From the NCBI GenBank assembly GCA_964017155.1, contig OZ024867.1:29954312-30018311 (forward strand): 64,000 nucleotides of DNA. The letters run 5' to 3'. The position numbers and the translations under genes were made by a program. Shown here in pieces: positions 51,070-60,884 of the stretch. The notes beneath the pieces are model-generated. The model saw only the letters and a list, made by a program, of their open reading frames with translations. It was not told the DNA's origin and did not search any database. Each line of letters starts with the position of its first letter. The first letter of the stretch is position 1. This DNA comes from Oasisia sp. SBJ-2009. Its lineage: Eukaryota; Annelida; Polychaeta; Sabellida; Siboglinidae.

Positions 51070-51690
51070 CTCAAGATCTTACCTCAAGACCGGTCAGTAG
51101 TTGCCCAAAACTGAGCATTAAGACCGTCTCAAGATTTGTTTTCTGATGTTGCAGTTCTCTATTGATGTATTTTTTTTCATGTTTTGTGGTTTATATCCGG
51201 TTTGTCAAGGCTGGTTAATTTGATTTTTTTTAATTATACAGGTCTGGGTGACCTCTCCAATCTCTTCAGAGGCGTGACTTCAGTTCGTTTACTGTTCTTA
51301 CCTGGACTGTGTCTTCTGAAAGGGAGTTCCACATTGTAACCACCGAGAAGAAGTGGTGTCTGTAGCCAGTTGCTCTCTGTGTTTGGAGTTTTTCGCTGTG
51401 CCCTCTTGTTGTACCACTGGTTTTTTTTAACATCAGCTTTGATGGGCACTGTGGACATCTGCAATCCTGGTTGACCGAGTCTATTCTTTTGATAATTTTG
51501 AATGTCTGGATTATGTCTGTTCTCTGTCTTCTGAAGTTCAAGGTAGGAAGCTGTAATTCTATTAGTCTGTTGTTGTATGGTAGTCCCTTTGTTTCCGGCA
51601 CAAGTCGTGTTGCGCGCCGGTGAACTTGTTCAATGAGGTCTCTAATTATGTTATAGTTGGCTTTTGGAAATAGCTGGCTTTTGGAAATCA
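51070..51690 (-). mobile_element. CR1/Jockey-like RT C-terminal fragment inserted in the left arm
   Basis: On the minus strand, 51691-51266 stays open and reads IEQVHRRATRLVPE, LPYNNRLIELQLPTLNFRRQRTDIIQ, then TRGHSEKL, FFSVVTMWNSLSEDTV and VNELKSRL. This is the standard C-terminal region of a CR1/Jockey-type reverse transcriptase. The corresponding point in the right arm (about 52715) lacks it, so it was inserted after the arms formed. The phrase TGGCTTTTGGAAAT is doubled at its border (about 51658 and 51674). Confidence 0.7.
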
Positions 51691-52265
51691 TATAGTAAAT
51701 AACAATGTCAGTGGCCCTAATATTGATCTTTGGGGGCGCCTCTTTTTATAGGTAAAGTATATCATTGTACCTCTTCTAGTCTTACAGACTGCTTACAGTT
51801 AGTTGAATATTATTGCTGTGAGCTCTATTCCAATGGCTCCTGGCTATCTCACTGATCGGTTTGCATTAAAAATAGAATGCATGTTTGGCACACTTGCAAC
51901 TACATACATATATATTCCATTTCAGTTGTTAATAAACAGTCAGGTGACACTGTTTCATATTCTGTTGGAAACATGAATAACAAATATTACAAATAATTTT
52001 AAAAATCATTATGCTTACAGTTAAATCTTTAATTATAATGACATAAGATTATGTGCACTTCATAGACATCCCAAAAGGCATCACTAAATGACAGTCCACA
52101 TTTGCCTGGCAAACTGCTCAAACTCATCCACTTCTACATAACAATAATAGTAATAACAATAATAAAAATCTGATTGTCTGAGATAAAGTCCTTACTATGA
52201 CTACCACTACCACCACCACACAAATATTTATTAATCTAAACAATCTACCAGCCAAATGCAAACAA

Positions 52266-52720
52266 TCACTCAGCCATATCTATCATGAAATGTTTGAAGT
52301 GTGTACATCTATCACGAGAAACTGTTAAAACGCGTGTTTTAAAGATCTCTGCACTGCTTGCATTCTGTATACATTGCGGGATAGTGTCCCAAAGTTTTCC
52401 AAACTTGTAAGCAAATTTACACTGGCCTAATGACAAGTTGTACTTCTTGACAGGAATATCTGTGCAGTTGCAATTGTGACAATCATATACACTATTGTTT
52501 AACGTGAACGGATCAGTGAAGTAGCCAGGAGCCATTGGAATGGAGCTCACAGCAATACACCTAACACAATAATGTGCAACTAACTGTAAGCAGTCTGTAA
52601 AACTAGAAGAAGTACAATGGTATACTTTACCTATAAAATGAGGCGTCCCCCAAGAATCAATTTTAGGGCCACTGACATTGTTATTTACTATAATTATATC
52701 AATGATTTCCAAAAGCCAGC
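52266..52720 (-). mobile_element. non-LTR RT fragments at the foldback centre
   Basis: Minus strand 52500-52290 reads VYDCHNCNCTDIPV, SLGQCKFAYKFGKLWDTIP and SAEIFKTRVL, like the last residues of a LINE reverse transcriptase. Plus strand 52645-52712 reads VPQESILGPLTLLF, like RT motif B. The two are in opposite orientation, so two pieces meet here; the second is also present in the left arm (inverted near 51700). Confidence 0.5.
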
Positions 52721-53329
52721 ATAACTTATGCTCAAGATACTTGATGATACAAGTACAATTAAAACCTTCACAGATGACAGAAACACAGTGAATATTGAAT
52801 ATTTGATTAATAAAGACCTATAATAAACATATAGCTAAAACTACATACAGATGCATTAAATGTATTTTATGATATAATGTCAATCCAACTCAGTTGAGTT
52901 GCCAATAACACTTGTGTTATTATTATACATTATCATTAAAATATTAATAAAACAAAAGTTTTTTCAAATGCCTAATAAATAGGTTGATGAAGTAACATTA
53001 ACAATTGACAGTGTAGATATTGAGAGATTTAACCAGTTTAACATTCTGGGCTTTACATTAATCTCGCATTTAAACTGGATTTAACATATTGATAAAATAG
53101 CAAACAGATATTCGCAAACATTTGGACCTATTACTAGGTTAAAGCATATTATTCAAAAAAGAATAAAAATGTCACTTTGTAATTCTATAATATTGCATCA
53201 CACTAATTACCATCTACTGATCTAGGGACACAAATGTAATTGAATAAACAAATTGCAAAAAAAATTGTAAGAACAATATTTTTAAATAAATATAGCTCCC
53301 ACATAGAATTAATGTTTAAGCAAAAGTTG

Positions 53330-53795
53330 AGTAATAATAATAATAGTGTTTTTTTATTTCACTCTGGGCAATCATACAGATTGAAATAGGTACATAAAAC
53401 ATGCCAAATATATTTGTTGAAATATATTGAAATAATATATAATTTAATATATTAGCATAATTATAAAATTAATTAAAATGTAGAGAATAATTTATTTGAA
53501 ATGTATCTATAAAGGTAATTTAAATAGGTTAAGACATTAAAACATATTTTCTGTGTATATTTGAGTAAACTTAAAAAAATACTTTAATAAAATATTTTAA
53601 TAAATACTTTAAAACATTAAAATAAACAGATCTAAAGAATAAATTAACGCTTTACAATATTTTACACATTTCCATATCAGCATTCATGAAAGTTTGCAAA
53701 GTGTCACTGTGAGTTCTTTTGGTTGAAAAGGCACCAGTTAATGAAGCAGTTCTTGGTCGTGTTGGTATTTACTCTGGGTAGAGAATACTAACTTA
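53330..53795 (-). mobile_element. retrotransposon 3'-UTR copy inserted in the right arm
   Basis: Resembles 10330-10870 (for example TTTATTTCAC..TGGGCAATCA.A.AGATTG and TACATAAAACATGC near one end; TTACTCTGG.TA.AGAATA at the other). The left arm has no counterpart around 50455, so this is a later insertion into the right arm. Confidence 0.65.
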
Positions 53796-54945
53796 TTATA
53801 ATTATATTATAATTTTATTATAAATATAAACATAAAACATTACCCGCATACTTTCAAAATTGGCAGATAACACAAACCAGAAATATGCATAATCAGTTCA
53901 CACCAGCACACAGCAGTATACATACATTCAGGACATAATATACATTTGTAAAACAGTATTAAAAATAGTATGCCTCACACAATAAGCAAAACCTATATTT
54001 GTTTAATAAAAACATAGCCAATCACAATTTTAAAAAGACTGATACATTATGTAACATTACCCACGGATGCAAACATACTTCTACTGTTGTAAATTACTAC
54101 TTATGCAAAATAATAATGAATTAACACTATGTCTAGCAACACATTAAGCTATAAACGTATTATATTTTTACCACATATCCTCTACTTACAATATGCATAA
54201 AGTAGCAAATGTTAATAAACAATACTCAGAAATATACATGCTCCTAAATACAATTGGGCTATCCGTAATGGTCCGTCAATGGAATTCATTAATTACATAA
54301 AAAATAGCTAATTTAAAAACCCAAAGTGGCCCCAAAGATAGCGACTATTTATTAGTCATAATAGGGGCCTCCTAAGTCAAATATTTTACAAACTAAATTT
54401 AAAATAACTATTGCATCACATAGTTGCAGTTACAAAATAAATACATCTACTCTCGATTTATCCATCTTTCGATCTATTATAAATAAGGTTGAGTACAGTT
54501 TATTAAATTGTCGAAACATAAAAAACAGCGCCGAAATGACCAATATTCACCTGTAGGTACATAGATATACCACTTCGCCGATGCAATTTCTGTGAGTTTG
54601 TTTTTAAAACGTTGCCAGTGCGACCGAGGCATCCCGCCGAAACTACCAATTTTTACCGGCCACCCGATGTGGCAGTACGACCGAAGCATCCTAAATGCAA
54701 AAACGAAAAACGAATTCGTTTTTCGTTTTTCTTATTTCATTTTTGAAAACGAAAAACGAAAAACGAATTCGTTTTTCGTTTTTCTTACTTCACTTTTGAA
54801 AACGAAAAACGAAAAAGGAATTCGTTTTTCGTTTTTCGTTCGCAAATTTGAAAACGAAAAACGAAAAAGGAATTCGTTATCCGTTTTTCGTTCGCAAATT
54901 TGAAAACGAAAAACGAAAAAACGGTATATACACGGACCACGCTGG

Positions 54946-55785
54946 CGGTTGACGGCAAGAGAACCGAGTTGCGTAACGGCGCCACCTAGTGTATTAGTTT
55001 TTGTAGTTTCGCCATTTACATCAACTTGAACTGATTGTTCACAGATTTGTTTCTCTTCGGTCTCATGTCATTTTGATATTGACAGCGCCTTCACACGGAT
55101 AAGACCAATTTGTTTTGCTTACGTTGTGTTCATTACTGCTAACTTATTTAAACACCGATGCATCTGCGAGTAAAATAGCTCATGATCACTGAAAACGGAA
55201 CATCATGCTTACACACAGACAGTCTGATAACAAAGCCATAAGAGCTGGGACACCCCCTCCCCAGATGGAACCAAACATGCACAAATCTCGCTCAATATCG
55301 GACGTCTCGTCGCTTAGTGTGGCATAACAAATTGCGTTATGTTTTGTTCCCATCGGTGTGAGGGTGCTATGTGTACGAACAGACCCAACTCTGATGTATT
55401 AGCTCTGTTAATAGCTGATGACGTCGCGGTTTGTTTACGTCACAATCACAATTATGCGCGAGACCTGCGTCAAACTTTGCCTTTTGTCAAACAGTTGCTA
55501 ACGGTTAAATATATGAATATGTTTACATTACTTCTGCGTCATAGCATGTATGAGAACATAAATTTGTGCAAATGTTTACTCATGTCACATAAGTAAGACA
55601 TTGTTCTTGCTATAGTTTGTCGTTGAAAATGGCGCCAAATTGACGAGACATTCAAGATTAAGGGAAATCAGGGCGCGAAATAGAACACAAATCAGGGGTT
55701 TTCAAAATGGCCCAGCAATATTTATTATATAGTGCACCAGCTCCCTGTCCAATAGCTCTGGTTTGAATCGTTCAGCGATATAATG
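54946..55785. other. no gene seen
   Basis: Unique-looking sequence between the foldback element and the retroelement nest. Its short open frames have no recognisable domain. Confidence 0.45.
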
Positions 55786-56315
55786 CGGATGCTATGGCAC
55801 GGAGAGCAAAACGAATCAAAATTAACACCAAACTGAGAATATTCAATTCAAATGTCAAGGCAGTTTTACTCTATGGATCGGAGACGTGGCGAAGTACACA
55901 GAAGACACTAAACAGAATACCGACCTTCATCAACAAATGTCTGCGCAGAATACTACACCAGAAGTGGACAGACAAGGTACCCAGCATTACACTCTGGAAA
56001 ATGAACAAGCAACCACCCATAGAAAATGAAATAAATAAGAGAAAGTGGAGGTAGATAGGATATACACTCAGGAAACCACTAGAAACAATCACCCGGCAAG
56101 CCATCATATGGAACCCCCAGGGAAGAGGAGAACCACCCGGCTGAGAGACACGGAAAAAGAAACAAAGGATATGGGATACACCAGGAGAGAAATGGAGAGG
56201 ATAGCCACTGACAGAAAACGGTGGCGTTCCTTAGTCGATGGCCTATGCTCCCAGCGAGCGAAAAGGCATACGTAAGTAAAGTAAAGTAAAGTAAAGTAAA
56301 GTAAAGTAAAGTAAA
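55786..56315 (+). mobile_element. RTE-type retrotransposon 3' end with (AAGTA)n tail
   Basis: 55794-56051 reads KLRIFNSNVKAVLLYGSETW, FINKCLRRIL, DKVPSITLWKMN. A frameshift near 56048 leads into GYTLRKPLETITRQAIIWNPQGKRR and MERIATDRKRWRSLVDGLCSQRAKRHT, then a stop at 56273. About nine AAGTA units form the tail to 56315. This is the C-terminus of a LINE reverse transcriptase, 5'-truncated with one frameshift and one loss around GRPxxTW. The tail ends inside the GPCR remnant, so it inserted there. Confidence 0.75.
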
Positions 56316-56588
56316 GCAATGGCACGGACATGGCGATAGAAATGTCGAACATCTTCATGAAACGTCTCGCTGGTGAGCTTGTAGATGTAGGGTTTGACAA
56401 CAGAGTTAGGAATGAACCCGCGCTTAACGTCATCATGAATGTCAAACCCAAGGTAGGCCAACAACTGCGGAAGCCAGAATACAACAAAGGCGACAGTGAC
56501 CATGAATAGCAAAGACAAGGTTTTGCTGGTTTTTGTCGTCATGGCAATTGTTGTATACGATGGGAGTGTATTCTTCATCATCACGAGG
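56316..56588 (-). pseudogene. GPCR remnant (TM6-TM7 and C-tail)
   Basis: Minus-strand translation from 56588 gives the loop-3 end, TM6 with FVVFWLPQLL, TM7 with NSVVKPYIY and the tail FHEDVRHFYRHVRAI. It is clearly related to the three intact receptors, but the TM6 cysteine is phenylalanine and the NPxxY asparagine is lysine. TM1-5 are missing: a retrotransposon fragment begins at 56590, and another retroelement tail cuts the 3' end. Nothing resembling TM1-5 was found on the far side of the insertions. Confidence 0.8.
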
Positions 56589-56589
56589 T

Positions 56590-59036
56590 GTCGGGATAAG
56601 ATGGACATCCACAGCACCCGAGCCATGCGTGGAGCAAACTGTTGGACCGATCACCAGATGCTGAGATCAAAAGTGGCTTTCAGAATACGACAAAAGCACA
56701 ACAGGCAAGGGACAAATAAGCCGACCAAGCTCAACACTACAAAACTAAGTACCATCAGCCATAGGGAGAGTTTTGAGCAGGAGATGGACAGTGCTCTCGC
56801 CCACTGGGAGGAGAAGGAAAACTCAACACCAGACAAGGAATGGGCAGCTCTGCAGCAGGTTGTGTACAACACAGCCAAGACATATCTTGGCAAGCCAGAC
56901 AGAAAACACCAGGACTGGTTCGACCCCAACGACCAGGAGCTGCAGACTCTTATGAGCAGAAGAGACCAAGCCCACCAGAGAGTGTTGCAAACCAGGAGCA
57001 CTAGATCCACCACTGCAACATACAAAGATGCCTGCGGACTGCTACAAAAACACACCCGTGCACTGAAGTCGGACTGGTGGGAAAGGAAAGCAGTGGAGCT
57101 GCAGAGAGCTGCCGACAGTAATAACATGAAGGGCTTCTACAATGGACTGAAGGAAGTGTGGGGACCCAAAAAGAAGGGACCTGTTCAACTAAAATCAACA
57201 GACGGAATGGAAACCTTCTCTGACAGCAAGATAGTTGTGGCAAGATGGAGTGAACACTTCCAGAAGCTACTCAACGTCCCATAGACATAGATCACGAAGC
57301 TCTGGACAACATCCCGCAGCGCATTACCAAGACAAGCCTTGATGAGATTCCAACTATGGATGAGATGGCTAGAGCAATCGCCAGCCTGAAAGATGGCAAA
57401 GCACCTGGAGGAGATGGAATTCCTGCAGAAGTATGGAAGCATGGAGGAGACAATCTGTTCAGCAGACTGCACCAACTAATCACCAATGCCTGGGAGATGG
57501 GTTCTGTACCACAAGCATGGAAGGATGCAAGCATTATAACCATCTACAAGAAAGGTGATCGAACAGACTGTGGGAACTATAGAGGAATCTCTCTTCTTTC
57601 CATAGCAGGCAAGATCTTCGCCAGGATCCTCCTCAACAGACTATCTACCCACCTAACACCAGAGGTAGTTCCGGAGACACAATGTGGCTTCAGAGGTAAC
57701 CGGAGCACCGTGGATATGATATTTTGTCTCCGACAACTACAAGAAAAGTGCATTGAGCAGGACCGACCACTGTACATGGTATTTGTCGACTTCAGTAAGG
57801 CGTTCGATACAGTTGGGAGGACCGGACTATGGCAGCTACTGAAGAAGTATGGCTGCCCAGAGAAGTTCACAACAATGATCGAGGCACTACATACCGGAAT
57901 GATGGCGACTGTTAATGTTGGAGGGGAAGTCTCGGAATCGTTCAGGGTCACAAAAGGGGTCAAGCAAGGCTGTGTACTGGCGCCCACGCTCTTTTCCATC
58001 TTCCTATCAGCAATGCTCGACAATGCTTTCCGAGACATGGGGGATGGCATCTACATACAGTCCAGACAGAGCGCTGACCTATTCAACGTCGCACACTTCA
58101 GAGCGAAGACCAAGACTACACGGATACTGATGAGGGAGCTGCTATTCGCAGATGACAGTGCACTGGTTGCACACTCTGCTGAAGAGATGCAGAAAATAGT
58201 GGATGCTTTTTCCAATGCGTCAAAGAAGTTCGGCCTGAAGATTAACATCAAGAAGACCGAGGTGCTGTACCAACCCAACTCTACAAGAACCCGAGAGGAG
58301 GATATCATGGTTGATGGAAACAAGTTGAACTCTGTTATGGAATTCACCTACCTCGGAAGCACTATATCAAGTGACGGATGCATTGACGATGAAATACAGA
58401 GGAGGATGGCCAAGGCTAGTGCATCTTTCGGCCGACTACGCCAGAGACTCTGGAACAACCACCATGTGTCCATGCGGGTCAAAGGCAAGATATACCGTGC
58501 AATTGTGCTGTCCACCCTCCTATACGGAGCCGAGGCCTGGACAGTGTACAGACGACAGGTGAAAAAGTTGCACGCCTTCATGATCAAGACAGAGCTGGCA
58601 CAAGAGGCAGAAATGCCTAATTCAGCCAGAAAAGGACCTGTAAGAACCTGTAAGAATGATGCGACATCTGCGTTCGATCATGAGGATAACCTGGATGGAC
58701 AAAGTGACAAACAAGGAAATAGTCGAACGGACAGGGCTGCCATCTATGGAAGATCTTCTGATCAGAAAGAATCTCCGGTGGACTGGACACCTCATGAGGA
58801 TGTCATCAGACAGGCTACCGAAGCAGGTTCTCTACTCCCAACTGTCTTCTGGTCACAGAAAGAGAGGGCGCCCTCGTCTCCGGTTCAAAGATACCATCAA
58901 GAGAAACCTGAAGCTGAGAGACATAAAGATCGACTCCTGGACATCACTCTCACAGCAGAGAGGCAAGAGTCAAGTGATGGAAGCAGTCTTTGTCGCTTCG
59001 CGACCGACAGCATGATGATGATGATGATGATGATAT
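56590..59036 (+). mobile_element. 5'-truncated non-LTR retrotransposon with RT, two frameshifts
   Basis: Starts inside the endonuclease C-terminus (RAMRGANCWTDHQMLRSK, ~56620-56675). The linker stays open to 57284, then a one-base shift leads into the RT frame. RT motifs: KDGKAPGGDGIPAE (~57395), GNYRGISLLS (~57575), GFRGNRST (~57690), VFVDFSKAFD (~57785, motif A), GVKQGCVLAPTLF (~57960, motif B) and LLFADD (~58145, motif C). About 70 extra bases near 58582-58655 shift the frame again before LRSIMRITWMDKV, the RWTGH hinge and the final stop at 59013-59015. The tail is (ATG)n. The catalytic FADD is present, but the copy is truncated and frameshifted. Confidence 0.85.
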
Positions 59037-59095
59037 ACCATTAGGCCTACTATCTCTGAAAAGTTAAGATTAACTATATTTGCCTTTTATTTCAG

Positions 59096-60417
59096 GTGAG
59101 AAATCATACTTGCATCTTCGGACCAACCCTTCATGGATCCCGACACTGCAGCTTGGATACGGCGATGGCGCAACAAACCCTCGTGTGTCTGCGCGATACG
59201 ACAGGGTCGCTGGGAGGAAGCGAAAGCGGGATGAGGCGAGTGTCGTGTCAGCTTTGTTGACACTGAACAAGGTTCACAAGGGAGACATCGAAGCAGTTAG
59301 TGAATGCACTGACAGTCTTGCAGACACTGATTGCAGTTATTGTGATGACTCTGTTAACTTGGAAGATGTTGACAGTGATATTGTACAAGTATGCAGTGGG
59401 CATACTAGTGATCAGGGCATTCAGACAACTGTTACATGTCAGCAGATTTCTGATCTTGAATGTGACAACAGGGCCCGGGTAGTTGAAGAAGCTAATCGCA
59501 GACAGACATATTCTGTGTATGATCGCGAGATGTATGTAGATGCACCTGAAAAGGCCTCTTTCTACACTGGTTTGCCAGGAGTTGAAGTATTGGATATGAT
59601 ATTTAACTTCATTGATGAACATATGATCGAACATTCTATACTTGCTAAGTATCAGCAGATGCTGCTATGCCTCATTAAACTTAGGATGAATTATCTTTTC
59701 CGAGACATTGCGTACCAACTTAATGTGTCACCAGCTACTGTGCAGAGATATTTCCATAGTACCTTGGATGTAATGTATGTGAAACTGAGTTTTGTGATTA
59801 GATGGCCAGAGCGTGCAGAGCTTAGAAAGTCTATGCCTATGTGTTTTAGAGCAGCATATCATAATAAAGTAGTTGTCATCATTGACTGTTTTGAATTATT
59901 CACGGAGAAGCCGAGTGGTGCCCTAAATCAGGTTCAAACCTATTCCAATTACAAACACCACCAAACTGTGAAGTATTTAATAGGTATTGCTCCGCAAGGA
60001 ATGGTCACTTTCATTTCGAACGGTTGGGGTGGCCGCACATCTGATAAGCATATTGTTGAGAAGTCAGGTCTGTTGAATAACTTGTTGCCTGGGGATATCC
60101 TGATGGCTGATCGTGGGTTTAAAATCACTGATGATGTCGCCTTTTACCAGGCAAAGCTCGTAATCCCAGACTTTACTAAGGGGAAAAAACAGCTCCATCC
60201 ATTGGAAGTTGAGAATACTAGAAAAATTGCCAATGTCCGCATTCATGTGGAACGGGTTATAGGTCTGGTCGTTAGGAAATTCCGGATTTTTGATGGGGAA
60301 ATTCCACTGGAATTTCTTAAGCTGAAGCAGGGTGAGACCACACCAACAATTGATAAGGTTGTGAGGGTCTGTTGTGCACTGTCATGTCTCTGCCCATCCG
60401 TGGTTCCGTTCGAGTAG
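59096..60417 (+). CDS. ISL2EU-type DDE transposase, 5' exon missing
   Basis: Exon preceded by a good acceptor (CCTTTTATTTCAG at 59083-59095). The visible part, ~440 codons, begins GEKSYLHLRTNPSWIPTLQLGY; the P-S-W-I-P-T-L phrase resembles the end of a THAP DNA-binding domain, whose zinc-binding part would lie in a lost upstream exon. A basic nuclear-localisation-like GRKRKRD follows. A helix-turn-helix (RDIAYQLNVSPATVQRYF) precedes the DDE_Tnp_4 nuclease: first Asp in VVVIIDCFEL, second in ILMADRGFKI, Glu in NVRIHVERVIGLVVRKF. The catalytic triad is intact and there is no internal stop. The ATG at 59080 lies in the intron and is not used. It would cut and rejoin the element's DNA in the nucleus. 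AATAAA at 60503. Confidence 0.8.
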
Positions 60418-60502
60418 TTGACTCGAATAAAGTTAATGCAATGTTCGATTACATGAGGCATGTTAGATTGTAATTATGGTGTATCGTCAAAGGTGTTGGT
60501 TT

Positions 60503-60508
60503 AATAAA
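60503..60508 (+). terminator. AATAAA polyadenylation signal of the transposase gene
   Basis: Canonical hexamer about 85 bases after the stop codon. Confidence 0.55.
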
Positions 60509-60621
60509 ATGTGTATTTTAAAAACAGTCCTGTATTTGTCAAGTATGATAGACCTCGGCATTGTATAACAAAATACACTTCAGAAATGTAGTTTAAATCT
60601 TTAATCCATGTTTTCATATAA

Positions 60622-60842
60622 TCAACAACATGGAACACAAGGATTATGCAATATATACAGTAAATGTTTAATATACAAGGTCAAATGCCAAGATTGATCC
60701 AAAAGAAATAGGTTCAATGTGTAAACAACATGAAATATAACACAATGATTATGCAATACATACAGTAAATGTTTAATATACTAGGTCCAATGCCAAGATT
60801 GATCCAAAAGAAATAGGTTCAATGTGTAAACAACATGAACTA
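60622..60842. repeat. tandem duplication (~108 bp) between the convergent genes
   Basis: The block from AACATG.AA through GATTATGCAAT and AGTAAATGTTTAATATAC to AGGTTCAATGTGTAAACAAC occurs twice in a row with few differences. Confidence 0.85.
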
Positions 60843-60884
60843 TACCACCCGGATAACAACAGTTGAAACACTTGACTAATTGTC

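Larger units (their letters stand above)
48605..54938. mobile_element. 6.3-kb foldback element with long inverted repeats
   Basis: The outer ends are exact inverted repeats (GGTCCGTGTATATACCG at 48605-48621, reverse complement ending at 54938). The same 6-7 bp, ACGCTG(G), flanks both sides (48599-48605 and 54939-54945), consistent with a target-site duplication. Each end continues into tandem TTTTTCGTTTTTCGTTTTC blocks, then a GGCCGGTAAAA.TTGGTAGTTTCGGCGG segment. Long AT-rich arms follow, alignable to about 51880 (left) and 52495 (right). Each arm carries extra insertions not in the other. No transposase is recognised, so it is presumably mobilised in trans or inactive. Confidence 0.8.
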
